A stretch of 64,000 nt of DNA from Chrysogorgia sp. JL179-B06 (GCA_035772405.1 JAYKKM010000415.1:1960501-2024500); one strand, 5' to 3'. Numbered from the stretch's first letter, positions 1 through 11,699 are shown. Numbers and translations: made by a program. Notes: generated from the letters alone by a model not told the origin.

Positions 1-290
1 TCCTTTATGAAAAAATGGAGTTAAATTGTATTTTGGGGGTACTGTAATTTCACATTAATGACGACAATTTCCTACTTTTCCTAAAATTTTAATCCCACTT
101 TATCCTACTTTTTTACATAAACCAGAAAGCCTGGCATTACATCAAGTGTGAGTTAAAATATATTACGGGAGTCACACTGCTCTATATACATGTATCTTAC
201 TTTAGTAAGCAATGAAAATAGTTTATCAAATAAATCATGGACTAAAAAACAACAGTAACGATTAATGATTGTTTTTATTTATGAGTTTAC

Positions 291-673
291 CGTTCCATGG
301 CATCTTCGGTTGTGGTTTCGCAAATCTCAGCTTCCCAACAGGAGGTTCAGCGTATGGGATATTCAAGAATTTTTGAACATACTTTCCTGTTATCGTTGAT
401 GGTTCAATGACGCCTTGGACTTTGCCGCTTTTGGTTGTGATCACTGATTAAGAAAATAAAGGTTAATACAATAATAATCAGTTTAGTATTCAATATTACA
501 TAGAAATATTTTAATTCACATAGATTTCGAGGTTTTATAAATTTTTAAGAAATGAAATTATCATCTGAATTTATACGAAACACAATCACTTTGTGAAGTT
601 AAAACATACCTTCTGTTTTTATAGCTGCAATTTCACAGACAATTGTCGCTATCATGAGTAACACGAGTGTCAT
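291..673 (-). CDS. Carboxylesterase/cholinesterase-like protein, first two coding exons (partial)
   Basis: Two exons on the minus strand. Exon 1 (673-610) starts at an ATG and encodes a 21-residue hydrophobic signal peptide ([21 protein letters not shown]), then a GT donor at 609-608. Exon 2 (443-291) follows an AG acceptor, and the phase joins cleanly (one base plus two). It carries the N-terminal signature of type-B carboxylesterases: a G-K-V-Q-G turn, [16 protein letters not shown], then a P-x-P-x-x-PWN stretch ending at a GT donor (290-289). These proteins are alpha/beta-hydrolase esterases or cholinesterase-like adhesion proteins, secreted or membrane-bound. The catalytic Ser, Glu and His would lie in exons left of the window, so activity cannot be judged. 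I saw no further exon in 1-290. Confidence 0.82.
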
Positions 674-1440
674 TGGAAAGGCCTTTGAGACAGAACGATG
701 TTGTGTTAATGTTAAGAAATTTCAGTTTTATGTTTGCAACACGTTAACTGATTAACAAAACGATTTAGGTATATTTCCAACAAATTATAACGTGTCTACT
801 AACTAATATGATTTTTCCTGAGTTATATTTACAGCTTATACATGAGTAACAAGTTAATGAGTTACGAACATCAAGGTACAATTTCTTAAAATTGACAATG
901 TGGTGAGGAAAATAGTGCCAGTGGTACTTTTTTAAAGTGTGTCATGAAAAGTTGCGCGTCCATTGCCCCACCCCAATTTTCTTTAAATAAAATGAACTAG
1001 AAGTACATTACGCAATAACCCCTCGCCCGCCTGGCCAACTAGACAACATTTTATATCCTCCTCCATCGAGATAGTTAATAAGGCCGTTTCGTCATAGATT
1101 TTTAACGTTCATCTCGGTCAATATTTAACCGATTTCAATTCAGAAAACAGATTTATAATTATCGAGTCTAAATACATAACATACGGTCTATTATATAATA
1201 CGCGAACGTGCATACCCTTCGTAAAAACCTGTTTGTGTAGAAATTAATCGGCCATATATTTGTGAATCTGGACAAAATTATGTGGACAACGCAAAACATA
1301 CAACGTTAATAACCTGCTTTCTTTTTATTGCCCAATTTGTGCCCAAATTAAACGTTCCTTCCCCTTTCCCCACGTCAATGTTGTGTTATTCCACGATAAA
1401 CAAAAACAAATGCTTGGTTTTTGCACGTGTAGATTCACCA
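674..1440. other. AT-rich intergenic sequence, no gene seen
   Basis: This is the 5' flank of the esterase gene. Both strands lack long open frames and recognisable protein motifs. The promoter should be here, but I could not pick out a convincing TATA box or other core element. Confidence 0.5.
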
Positions 1441-2205
1441 ACATTGCCTAGGGGGAGGGGCAGTAGCGTCGAGAGGGGGGGGGGGTAGGCGGGGTAATTA
1501 CCCCGGGGCCCGGGCCAAGAAGGGGCCCGCAAAAAATTCGGTCCATGAAGATATCATATATTATATTAAAACTTGCTGCAGGGAGGAAAACCTTGATAAG
1601 TTGATCATTGCTGGGAAACTTTCTGGTCCTGGCTAAGGCGTAGTATTCGTAATAATAATATGGTATTTTGTCAAAACTAACGGAGTTACGGGTCATAAAA
1701 TTTACGTCAACGGAAATATTTTGTAGCTGTTCATTTCTACAGGCCAAAACTTTCAGCTTTCTGATAAGCTTACTTTTAGTTGGACTTAACGTTGAATCAT
1801 ATTAACACAACTCACTGGATTAGCGTCAAGCTTAATTCTCAAATGTTCAAATTTCAAGATTGCCGCATTCACGCGTCGATACAGACAAACAACTGAAACA
1901 AGGGAGCCATCAACAATTCCATCACTAGGTTGTTCTTTGAATTTAAGATACGTTTTAAGTTTTTGAGATTCAACTATACAAAATTAAAAAATCAACTAGG
2001 GAAAACCGGCTGTGTAGTCAGTAGTCTACGTAATTTATTTACTTACACGTAATTAATTCGTCTGCGCTTCCGGTCCCGATGGTTCGCGTTTGGTTTGTTC
2101 ACTTCAAGATAACGCTTTTGAAACTAAAAATTTCGTAGGGGGCCCGCGCGCAAATTATGACCCGGGGCCCGTTCTGGCTCTCGACGGCCCTGGGGAGGGG
2201 AGACC
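1441..2205. repeat. Possible degenerate element with GC-rich inverted ends
   Basis: A GC-rich block at about 1446-1540 (GTCGAGAG, then CCGGGGCCCGGGCC, then GGGCCCGC) is matched in the same order by the reverse complement of about 2110-2205 (GTCGAGAG, then GGGCCCCGGGTC, then GCGGGCCCCC). The AT-rich interior shows no coding signal. The mirror arrangement suggests an old non-autonomous transposon about 0.75 kb long, but the ends are too degraded to define a target duplication. Confidence 0.35.
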
Positions 2206-2349
2206 GTATTTTGTTGGTTCCGAGTAAAATGCTTTTAACAATGCAAAAGCACGCGCAGTATCCACATGAATTTTGTCCAGGATTGTAGATAGTGTAATCA
2301 CAAATCACCTTGTTAACATAAATACAATAAAGTGAGTTAGGGGTAGTTT

Positions 2350-2520
2350 ATATGGAGGAGGGCTAGCCCTCTATAGGATGGATGACTCCTGTCACAAAAT
2401 TGGCAAAAGGAGATTTGAATTAATGTAAAGATTTGTTTACATCTAAACGAAACCAATTCTCCTTTGTAAATTTAGTTTATTCACGTTTCAAAACCACAAT
2501 GCAATCCTAATCAATCGAGA
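2350..2520. repeat. Dispersed repeat, copy 1 (direct repeat of 4188-4370)
   Basis: It shares nearly its whole length with 4188-4370 in the same orientation: GGAGGGCTAGCCCT, then CAAAAGGAGATTTGAATTAA, GTAAAGATTTGTTTACATCT, and ACGTTTCAAAACCACA. GTAAAGATTTGTTTAC is itself nearly palindromic. The two copies flank about 1.7 kb. They are either two insertions of one short family or the ends of a larger element. A small hairpin (GATAAAGCC / GGCTTTATC) follows at 2519-2560. Confidence 0.65.
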
Positions 2521-2760
2521 TAAAGCCCCGAGGACGCGCAGCGACCGAAGGCTTTATCTGACTTATTTCATGATTGAGGAGGTTTTCCAACAAAGTTTTG
2601 TCTATGTTATCCACCTTGGACAAAGATTTTCCTAGTTTTTTCCTTCATTTATTATTGCTACCTCCCCCACTATTCTTGACATGCCTCTTGCGTTTACTCA
2701 TGCCCAGTCCTTTTACCGAACTATGTATAGCTGACCAGATCTCGATTTGTTAAATTTTGC

Positions 2761-4187
2761 GTTTGTTTGTTTGTTTGTTTGTGTGTCGGCATTACGTCAT
2801 CCATATGTGCTCGAAAGTGACTCAACTGCGCATGTTCCGCTACCACGCTGCCTGTTTGTTTTTGGCTTGCATTTATAGCTTCTCGAAGTTCTCGACAATT
2901 CCTTCACAGGAAATTCACGTTTTTTATGTCTTTATTTTGTCTTTACTTTCTCGTGGAAGTATTCATCAAGGCCATGAAGGTTTCAGTGGCCAGTCTCGAG
3001 AAAAGCAGTGCTCTTTCATGAGTTTATCAGCGCTGTTAACAGCACAGCTATTGGGCTTCCAGTTACGAAGTGGAACTCGACAACCATCGGCAATATCTTT
3101 AGTACAAGGAGACAACGTGTAAACTTGAATGCTTTTAACCATGATCTCATTCCTCGTCAGGGATTTCTGTCGTTGAACAACTTACTAACCGTTGTTTGTT
3201 GCTGTTGGTTAGAAGACAACTTGTCCTGTCGATCACAGTGATCGACACAAATATATCGCCCGTTGAGGCACAAAAATATATTGATCATCTACCCTTGTGG
3301 TGGAGCCCGTTGAGGCACAAAACAATATTGATCTGCCCAACTGTATATGTAATAAACTGTACATGGAACTGTCTTCAAGAAATTATTTACCTCAACTTTG
3401 TGAAAATTCAGTGGATTTGTCCATTTTGTGAAAATTCAGTGCACAATGGAAATTATTTGTGTGCCATGGACAACCATAATATTTGGTATGCAGTAAATAC
3501 AATATTACAATTTATTTGGGAAAATAAAATACAGTGGTTGCAGTTGACTGTGGTGTATTCCCAAATGACAATTACTGTATAATATGTGGAGTCGTGAACA
3601 TGTGCAATGAACTAATACATCAAAGATCTTGAAAGTATCGCATTCTCAACAATAAAATTTAGACGATATAAATAATGGTGCAACAATATCGTAAACATTT
3701 GTTACATACCATTTCTGGTATTTATTTAGTCAGCGCCTATTTGTTTAGCGCTTGCTTTGTCATAACATATCAGACACTTGCGATTCCGCTGACAGATTTG
3801 CCACAGTAAGAAGCATGATTTATAGTGGCAGTGATTTATCAGAAATTTGTTTACCAATCACCAACTACATACTGTAGTCAATGTATACTGTCTATCCAGT
3901 CAAAAGCCTTGCCAATTATATTCAGATAAGTGATAGTCATTTGTAATTTAAGTCTGCTGTATTTAAAATAATTAAAATAATTGATAGCAATGTGTACATA
4001 CTACAGTGGGTTCATTTTTGAAATGTTATCAAAAATTAGGCTTCCCATTACTTTTGAGGCAGCACTTCCCCTTGCGATAGTAACTTCTAGTCTAATTAGT
4101 ATTCATGGGCTTTGGTACATCAAAGAAAACCGACTCAATAGTAAAATAATTGCTTATTAGAACCCCGCGGGATAACTTTGTGAGGGA
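2761..4187. other. Non-coding stretch with simple repeat and short internal duplication
   Basis: It opens with a (GTTT)n run at 2761-2781. A short duplication at about 3255-3340 (CCCGTTGAGGCACAAAA twice) and another at about 3398-3442 (TTTGTGAAAATTCAGTG twice) are visible. Open frames here have no recognisable motif or splice structure. I see no gene. Confidence 0.45.
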
Positions 4188-4370
4188 TATGGAAGAGGGC
4201 TAGCCCTCCTAGGAGGGTGACTTCTGTCACGAAATTCTTACCTCAGCCGCAAAAGGAGATTTGAATTAATGTAAAGATTTGTTTACATCTAAACTAAACC
4301 AATTCTCCTTTGTAAATTTAGTTTATACACGTTTCAAAACCACACTGCGATCCTAATCAATCGCGTGAGC
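4188..4370. repeat. Dispersed repeat, copy 2
   Basis: This is the second copy of the 2350-2520 repeat, in the same orientation. It begins GAAGAGGGCTAGCCCTCC and shows a few substitutions and a short indel. A further GGGCTAGCCC motif at 4373-4382 follows the copy in opposite symmetry and may mark the element end. Confidence 0.65.
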
Positions 4371-4916
4371 CGGGCTAGCCCTGTTAACCTGCTCATGTAA
4401 ACAGTAGTTCTTTCATAATATCATTTGCAAACCAAATTTCAATAGATGGTCATTCAATGAATTCGACAAGAAGTTTTCTTTTCAAATTCCTTAAAGCATT
4501 CCATCAACACATTTAGATTTATCTCTCTTACGTACTGATTTAGGGTTATATTAACTATGTTTAGACAGGCAAAACGTACATATTTTAGTTTATTTCCTGA
4601 TATTTCGCAATATTAGTCATTAAATGTTCCGCCATGAAGTCCCTTCATCGACTTTCGAGAGAATGTCATGAGGGACATTGACTATTATGTTGGTTGTCTG
4701 GACCGGCGCTGTGCCGAGTTTGACACCTCACTGGCGTTTTTTTTGTCCTTCGCACGACAGGAGACGTAAGTGTTAAATGATACGAATCTTACGAATGAAT
4801 AAAATTGTAAAAGCTTGGTGTCTAGTGAATAAATAGTGAATAGGAAGTCTATAACGCGAAGGCCCTTCGTCAGATAGTGAACCTGCAGCGGATGTCAGAC
4901 TAGACTAGCTTAAGCC

Positions 4917-5593
4917 CGGCGCACACTAGAGCTATCTGCTTAGCAAAACTTCATTCGTGACCGATGGCGTAAGGCGTTAAGCTATGGCGTTGCCGTCGCG
5001 AGGACGAAATTGCTCGTCTATCATGTCTCGCGACGACAACGCAAAGACTCCCGCAATCGTTGCCGAAATTCCAATGGTTTGAACTTTCGGCAACGATTGC
5101 GGGAGTCTTTGCGTTGTCGTCGCGAGACATGATAGACGAGCAATTTCGTCCTCGCGACGGCAACGCCATGATTTTATTGCCATTGCGTTACCGTCGCATG
5201 CAAAATATTGCCCGTGTATCCGTAGCTTTAGCTCCAGTGTGCGGGGCAGTTTCGTAAGCATTTTGTCACTCGTGCCGTATTTCACAAATATTCAACATGT
5301 TGGATAATTTTTGTCACGAATGACAATTTCCCCTGGTGTGCGGGGAAGTGAAAGCAGCAAGCTTACAACTTACGCATGCCTATTGCCGGAAAGTTGTAAG
5401 CTTGCTGCTTTCACTTCCCCGCACACTAGGGGAAATTGTCATTCGTGACAAAAATTATCCAACATGTTGAATATTTGTGAAAACGGCACGAGTGACAAAA
5501 TGCTTACGAAACTGCCCCGCACACTGGAGCTAACATCTCACGCCATCGGTCACGAATGAAGTTTTGCTAAGCAGATAGCTCTAGTGTGCGCCG
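4917..5593. mobile_element. Nest of hairpins: outer inverted repeat holding two long palindromes
   Basis: Outer arms 4917-4970 and 5540-5593 are reverse complements over 54 bp, with termini CGGCGCACACTAGAG / CTCTAGTGTGCGCCG. Inside lie two separate stem-loops. One has arms 4984-5068 and 5085-5169, 85 bp and identical on inspection, with a 16-nt loop. The other has arms 5230-5371 and 5391-5531, about 142 bp, with a loop of about 19 nt. The second palindrome starts AGCTCCAGTGTGCGGGGC and contains a further internal pair of CCCC(T/A)-type GTGTGCGGGG ends at about 5329-5345. The outer and inner ends thus share a GCTC(T/C)AGTGTGCG core. No protein is encoded. This looks like foldback MITEs of one family inserted into each other, or one modular element. 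Confidence 0.8.
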
Positions 5594-6063
5594 TCAATGA
5601 CTTACCATAATAATGTTCTTAACAGTTGACCACGAATTTTGTTTTATTCCAAATGGCATCCGCGCTTGAAAGCTGGTCCAAGTGTTGAATTGCGTGTTGT
5701 TTAAATACGTACGTAAAATGAACAGGTTTCCGTTGTTTATAGCAAATCGAAATGCGTCCGAGGAAGAAGGTAAACAAGGTAATACCGTGAGTGCTGCCTT
5801 GCTGACTGACAGTGGATAAAAGCGGAAATGATTTTTGTGGGTACCGAGGTAGGGGTTCAACATCGAAATTACGACTGCGCAACTCAGATGTATACTGTCT
5901 GTGGCTGTTTTTGTTTTATATTTATTCGTCAAATTCAAATGTTGTACAGTATATCCATCTGTTTCAGGTGAGGAAGTCAGTCTAAGTTAGGCGACAATGC
6001 TGGTAAACAGTATATAGCAAAGTCATTGATCGTTAAATACATTACCGGTAAACATATTTATAA
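5594..6063. other. Spacer left of the retroelement
   Basis: No coding signal with a recognisable motif. The reverse-transcriptase frame to the right is closed by a TAA at 6061-6063, so this spacer marks the 5' truncation point or lies just outside the insertion. Confidence 0.4.
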
Positions 6064-8125
6064 TTGGAATTCGTCTGGCTTGAACAATATTTTGTTTCAT
6101 GTGAACAATCGTGCCGTTTGATACCACTGGACAAGAACCCGGGTGTGCGGCCTATTGGGATTGGTGAAGTGCTCCGGCGGATCATAGGCAAGGCGATCAT
6201 CTTTACCATCAAGCCCCACATCATTGATAGTGCGGGAGATCTGCAACTTTGTGCCGGACAACCTGCAGGCTCTGAGGCCGCAGTTCACGCCATGTCTGAG
6301 ATTTTTGCGGAAGAAGAGACAGATGCTGTCTTGCTGGTGGATGCTGCTAATGCCTTCAATTCCATCAACCGGAAGGTCATGCTGCATAACATCAAGTACA
6401 TTTGTCCTGCAATGGCTGTGTACACATACAACTGCTACTCCACAGCATCACGATTGTTTGTGCAAGGGGGTAAAGAAATTTCATCTGCAGAGGGCACTAC
6501 GCAAGGTGACCCGATAGCCATGCCGTTGTATGCCGTCGCCATTACTCCCTTGTTGCAAATGATCAAGTGGAATGAAGCCCAGGATGTACGACACGTTGCC
6601 TTCGCTGACGACCTGAGTGGTGCTGGTAAGCTGGTAGACCTACGTTCCTGGTGGGATAACATCGTCGCCCACGGTCCGCGTCTTGGTTACTACCCACGAG
6701 CCGATAAGACCTGGTTGATTGTGATGCCACATCTGGAAGAGACAGCCAAAGAAATCTTCGCTGGAACTGATGTTTGCATTTCAACCAGTGGACACAAATA
6801 CCTTGGAGGATACATCGGCTCGGAGGAGGGGAAAGCTGAGTACGTCCGAACTTTGGTTGGGAGGTGGTGCAACCAGCTCCATGTGTTAAGTGAGATTGCG
6901 AAATTCCAGCCTCAAGCAGCGTATGCCGCTTTTGTGTCTGGGTTTCGCCATCGGTTTACTTACCACATACGCACAATCTCAGGTATCGAGACGGATATGC
7001 AGCAGATCGACAACGTCATCGACACGAAGTTCCTGCCTGCACTCCTCGACCACCGCAGTTTGTCCAGACATGAACGTGGACTGCTTTCGCTGCCTGCTGG
7101 ACTGGGAGGTCTTGGTATACCCATCTTCTCGGACATTTGCGCAGAAGAAAACGCGAACTCGAAGACCATCTGCCAAGATCTCTCAAACAACATCGTCGTC
7201 CAGAACCACACACCAGCACCAAGATGCGGGGAGTCCATTCACCATCGACGCCGTGAGATTGCCAGTCAACGGGAGGCACGCTACAAGTCACTGTTACACA
7301 ACTTGAGATCTAGCATGAACGATGAGCAACTCCGGGCAAACGACATCGCCCAACAGAAAGGATCCTCTAGCTGGTTGACAGCGCTGCCGCTCGCCGATGA
7401 AGGGTACGTCCTCACCAAGCGAGAGTTCTACGACGCGATCTACCTGCGCTATCGGTGGCAGTTGAAGCGCCTTCCATCCTATTGCGCTTGTGGTAAATCT
7501 TTCACTGTAGACCACGCCTTGTCGTGTCTGAAAGGAGGTTTTATCCACCGTAGACATGATGAGATCCGTGATCTACTTGCAGCTGCCATAAACGATGTTG
7601 CATACGACGTGTCAATTGAGCCCGCCCTTGCTCCACTTACTGGTGAAGTACTTCCACCCAGTGCGAACTCGGCTGATGACGCCAGAGTGGACATAGCTGC
7701 GAGGGGCTTCTGGCAGAGATGTGAAAAGGCATTTTTTGATGCCCGGGTTTTTAACCCTTACGCCTCGACACATCGACGTCAGACCCTGAGCAGCTCCGTT
7801 CAACGCCAACGAACGGGAGAAGAAGCGACAGTACAACCAACGAATTGTTGAAGTTGAGCATGGCTCCTTCACACCGGTCGTTTTCAGCGCTTTTGGTGGA
7901 TGTGGAAGGGAGACCCATCACTTCCTCTCGTTCCTTGCTGAGAAGCTCGCCACCAAGAAGAAGTTTGCGCCCTCCATTGTCCTGAGCTGGCTAAGGAGGA
8001 AGATTGCCTTCGCTTTGCTTCGAAGTCAAGTTGTGTGCGTCCGTGGCAGCCGCACCTGGAGAAACATTTCCATTCCGTCGACCAGTGACATTCCATTATC
8101 TGAATGGAATTCTAATATAAATTAA
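6064..8125 (+). pseudogene. Non-LTR retrotransposon reverse transcriptase with CCHC and restriction-like endonuclease-type C terminus, frameshifted
   Basis: A 595-codon open frame holds a full set of RT motifs in order: PLDKNPGVRPIGIGEVLRR near the start, motif A LLVDAANAFNS (about residue 97), motif B GTTQGDP, motif C AFADD (about residue 180), and the YLGG turn. The C-terminal third has a C-x-C-G-x6-H-x4-C zinc motif (CACGKSFTVDHALSC) followed by RVDIAARGFW and FFDARVFNP, which fit a PD-(D/E)xK-type nuclease. The frame closes at 7851. The conserved tail (VEVEHGSFTPVVFSAFGG) continues one frame over from about 7795 to a stop at 8123-8125, so a frameshift splits the end. The N terminus is missing. 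A-rich runs at 8221-8265 look like the 3' tail. The family is probably an R2/NeSL/Hero-type element; the exact clade is uncertain. Confidence 0.8.
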
Positions 8126-8364
8126 TTATTGTAACTGTTCATTGACTGAGAGAGAGTGTAAATTATTCGTAATTGTTCATATTTATATATTCATTTTATG
8201 TAAAATGATTATCTTTGTTGAAAAAAAATTATATATCCATTGCGTAGTAAAAAAAAAAATAAAAAATTAAAGGTTCAGTAAATAAAGATTGTTGTTTATG
8301 TTTGTCTAAAAATGCATTTACAAACTTATTTTTTGGTTTAGAAACCAACTATGAATGTTGCTTG

Positions 8365-8563
8365 TTAAAGGACATTGGCAACGAAAATTTTTGTTGCTTT
8401 ATTTGAAAGAGCATGAAAAAATAAGCCGATTTGCTGAATCAGCAATTTATATTTAGCAAATTTTTGCGTATAACTTCGCAACTAGAAGAGATAGCGAATC
8501 GGCTTATTTTTTCATGCTCTTTCAAATAAAGCAACAAAAATTTTCGTTGCCAATGTCCTTTAA
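8365..8563. mobile_element. Short MITE with long inverted arms and TTAA flanks
   Basis: The ends AGGACATTGGCAACG and CGTTGCCAATGTCCT are reverse complements, and the match extends about 65 bp inward on each side. TTAA flanks both ends (8365-8368 and 8560-8563), as in piggyBac-type target duplications. Because the ends are palindromic, the TTAA could also be part of the terminal repeat. No coding capacity. Confidence 0.7.
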
Positions 8564-8865
8564 AAATTGATTGTTTCAGTGTTCACAATGTCAGACAATT
8601 ATTTCAAGATGGTCAAAAGCTCCCAAGTAATAATTTCTCTGCAGTAATTGTTGACAGATGTTCCTAACATTGTATTATGTAATGTAATGTATTATTATTA
8701 TTATAAATGAGAAAACTTGTGTCTTAACCTACAGTGAATCATTAACTGATGAATTATCCATGACATGTAATAATGGAACCTATGTTTGTATTAAAAATGG
8801 ATTTTACAAATGTATTAATTCTATGCTGATTTAGTTAAATCTGCTGTTAGCTTACCAACAATAAT

Positions 8866-9545
8866 AATGAAAAATAGCTTTTACACAACTATCGTATCTT
8901 ATGCCATTCTCGAGTTATTACATACATTTCATGTAACTGAGCTGTGACGTCACAAGATGGACACAGCATTACATCAAAACTCAAAATCAGGCATATCTTC
9001 GGATTGGTTTGACTAAACCGGCTCAAACCAAATAAAATAAAATAAAATAATCCCAAAATAAACCAAACCATGCAGACTTACTGAGTGACTCTGCATTGAG
9101 ATTGTTGTTATTAGGTTCCCATGGTAACATATTTTGTTCCCAGGCCACTACTTTGTATAGAAACAAAGTTTTCTACTTTTTGTCGTTGCAGTTACTGTTT
9201 TATTGTTTTAAACAGTATTGTTACATTGGAAATCATGAGAAAAGGATGCAACTTCCTAAAACTAAATAAGTTGCTGTAAATGTGGTTGAAAACAAAGAAT
9301 TGTTATAAAGGAAGAGAGTAATCTGGAAACTAATCCGTTACCATAGCAACCACATTAGAACCATGACAATGTTTAGTTTTCTTGACTGAGTAAGTCAGCA
9401 AGGTTTGAATCTATTTAGTCGAACCAGTCTGAAGATATGCCTGATTTTCAGTTTTGTTTTTGTAATGCTTTGTCTATATTGTGACGTCACAGATCAAATT
9501 ATATAAAGCGTAATAATTAAACATAAAAAGCCATTTTTCATTATT
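8866..9545. mobile_element. Diverged foldback element of about 680 bp
   Basis: The left arm, about 8866-9135, and the right arm, about 9330-9545, are imperfect reverse complements. Shared pieces are AATAATGAAAAATAGC, CTGTGACGTCACA, AGCATTACA, AATCAGGCATATCTTC, GACTTACT and CCATRGTAAC / GTTACCATAGCAAC. Divergence of the arms suggests an old insertion. The middle has no coding potential. Confidence 0.65.
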
Positions 9546-10600
9546 TTAAGTGTTCTTTCAAATACAGTAAAAAACAAAACTGGAGCGAATTTTCATTTCA
9601 TAGACACTTTAAAGGCACCACATCAATTATAATGATATAGAGCCTCCATGACAGTGATTCCATAGTGGAGATAAATGCCCCAGTCTAATGCCCCACGAAT
9701 AATTATTTCAGTTAATATTACAGATTTGGATATTTCAGTTTTGGTCACACCCCAATCGCATGCTCATTACTCATTGACAAGGCTGACCCCCATTAATGTT
9801 CCATGCGGTACCCACATGTTCGCATTGCGGACCTATTTTTAGTTTATGTCGTGTTACATAATAATGCAAAATAATTAGCATACGACAAGGATGGAATAGA
9901 TATTTATAAATAAAATTCATACATAGACCTCTTATGACAGCAATTTAAATATTTAAATATGTGCATCTAAATTAGCCTTTATGGCCTCATTTGTGTGTTA
10001 ATTCAAAATAATCTTTACTTCCTAACAAGGTTGTAAAGGATAATTTATATGCGCATAAAAGAATATTTAAAATGGTAGCCGCCATTATGGTTTATAGTGG
10101 AGTGGCTAATGGCTTTTCTAGCTTAAAACATATAAGCCCAACTTGTGTTTACACGCAATTTTCAAACCAATCATATTGGGTCTATATATTTCGTGTGTAA
10201 ACGAAAACTTGGGACGGGGCCGGATTATAGTAAACTATTACTGCGCATGTTCGAAAATTAGATGTGGTTATGTATGAACCGAGGTTAAACCAAAGGAGAT
10301 ATATATGCTTGCGCCTCAAGGCAGAATATGAAGTACCAAAGCGCAAACGCACGCTAGCAAGCGAACTCTAGGCCGACGAGATAAACGCTCAGCACGAAGT
10401 ACATTCAAGCGAAATTCTCACGCTTATAATCCAAAGGAAGCTAACGAAATGTCAGACCCAATCGAGGTACACGAAAATATAAGGATACGCGAAGATTCGG
10501 CGAGAAAAAACAGCTCAGACCAGAGTTTCAGCGAACAGATGCCATGGAACCATGGCAAATAAAGCTTTTGCGAAATAACAACAAAACAAGAGCTCTACAA
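9546..10600. other. Non-coding, repeat-derived sequence
   Basis: AT-rich with no convincing gene. A GCATTGCGGACCTATTTTTAG stretch around 9826-9845 resembles GCATTGCGTACCTATTTTTAA at 42567-42587 and, inverted, 20276-20294, so it is a dispersed repeat. A short palindrome (TTTGCCATGG / CCATGGCAAA) sits near 10540-10561. Confidence 0.4.
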
Positions 10601-10602
10601 AA

Positions 10603-11066
10603 TTGAAAATTCCCTATGAAAAATTAATTCCTATGGTTCAGACACTCGGAAGAGTCAGTGCGCCATCATCCTCAGTCTCATCCCAACTCCCAAGTTGCCC
10701 AATTGGAACAGCTAGGAGAACCGAGTCACAACCAAGCAAAGACAAAGGTCTAGCGCATCCGCGACAAGCCATACAACAGGAACTCCCCGAGGTTTCGCGC
10801 AACTATGGGTGATGGCCCATCATCGGACGATGAAAACGCTTGGTTTGCTGCAGAACATGGGTAAGTCTGACCCGAATCGGGTTTCAGTTATTATCAACAA
10901 CGGAACGTTGTCGGTCCGGGGCGGAAATGTTGTCCCAGGAGACCATCGTCGAGTCCAGGTCAATTCCACGTCAGGCTCAACCTTAGGCTCAACCTCAACG
11001 TCAGGCTCAACCTTAGGCTCAACCTCAACGTCAGGCTCAACCACAACAAACAAACAAAAAACGTAA
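10603..11066 (+). other. Two overlapping unidentified frames with a 30-bp tandem repeat
   Basis: Open frames at 10603-10812 and 10809-11066 overlap by four bases. The first is Ser/Pro/Gln-rich; the second ends in Ser-Gly-Ser-Thr repeats produced by a tandem DNA repeat at about 10968-11040 (ACGTCAGGCTCAACC, then TTAGGCTCAACCTCA, repeated). I recognise neither. They lie upstream of a tyrosine-recombinase fragment and may be the 5' part of the same retroelement, but that is only context. Confidence 0.25.
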
Positions 11067-11215
11067 CGCCAGCTCTCCCCTAAATCAACGCAGTAAACGG
11101 TCAACGGAACAATAACCCGGAAAAATTAACACTAACATTACTTGTAGTTCTCAATTGGCACTTTCCATTCACTCTTGGCGCACACACCAGTTAACCTCAA
11201 CGTACAATCTCCATA

Positions 11216-11352
11216 GCCTACTCCGCAGGCAACTCTGTGGCTTCTTTTTTCGAGTCAAATCGCTTCAAAACAGCCTTGGAAGCTATTTGACTCGGGGGGG
11301 GGGGGGGGGGCGGGGGGAAGAAGCCACAGAGTTGCCTCGGAGGAGGCTACAA
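11216..11352. repeat. Short foldback with poly-G loop side
   Basis: TAGCCTACTCCGCAGGCAAC at the left pairs with GTTGCCTCGGAGGAGGCTA at the right. Inner pairing follows: TCTGTGGCTTCTT with AAGAAGCCACAGA, and CGAGTCAAAT with ATTTGACTCG. A run of about 18 G interrupts the right arm. Size about 137 bp, so a MITE or SINE-like hairpin. Confidence 0.65.
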
Positions 11353-11699
11353 TCTCCAAATGCAATTACTCGCACATCCGGACCGCACCAAAGCTTTGTC
11401 TTGCGCGCTTATTTGTTCTATAGGAGTATAGGGTCTTATTCAATTTTTGTCTCGCTTTACGTTTCACTCTCTGACGAAGGGCCTTCGCTCGAAACGCTGG
11501 ACTATTTCGACAGTACACCAACCTTTTTAAATATTTGATTTGTAAATATGTTATCACCGAACTATGCGAAGGTGTTAGGGTCGGCTTTCACGCAGGGACA
11601 ATCCAATTTAAAGCTTCCTGAGGTGATAGACGAGTGTCTCGCGCACGAATAGAAACAAAAAACACCACCGTATCCCATGAAGCACAAACTGAATTTGTG

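Noticed and set aside
1448..1747. 99-codon minus-strand frame
   Set aside because: It runs through a G-tract and a repeat end, ending in Pro-rich translation of poly-G; no conserved motif.
2757..3582. Chain of overlapping plus-strand frames of 77-128 codons
   Set aside because: It begins in a (GTTT)n repeat, has no recognisable domain, and the frames overlap each other without splice logic.
4951..5285. Arg/Ser-rich frames in both orientations
   Set aside because: They are the same palindromic DNA read on each strand.
6097..7872. Many minus-strand and other-phase frames in the RT region
   Set aside because: Shadows of the plus-strand reverse-transcriptase frame, which carries all motifs.
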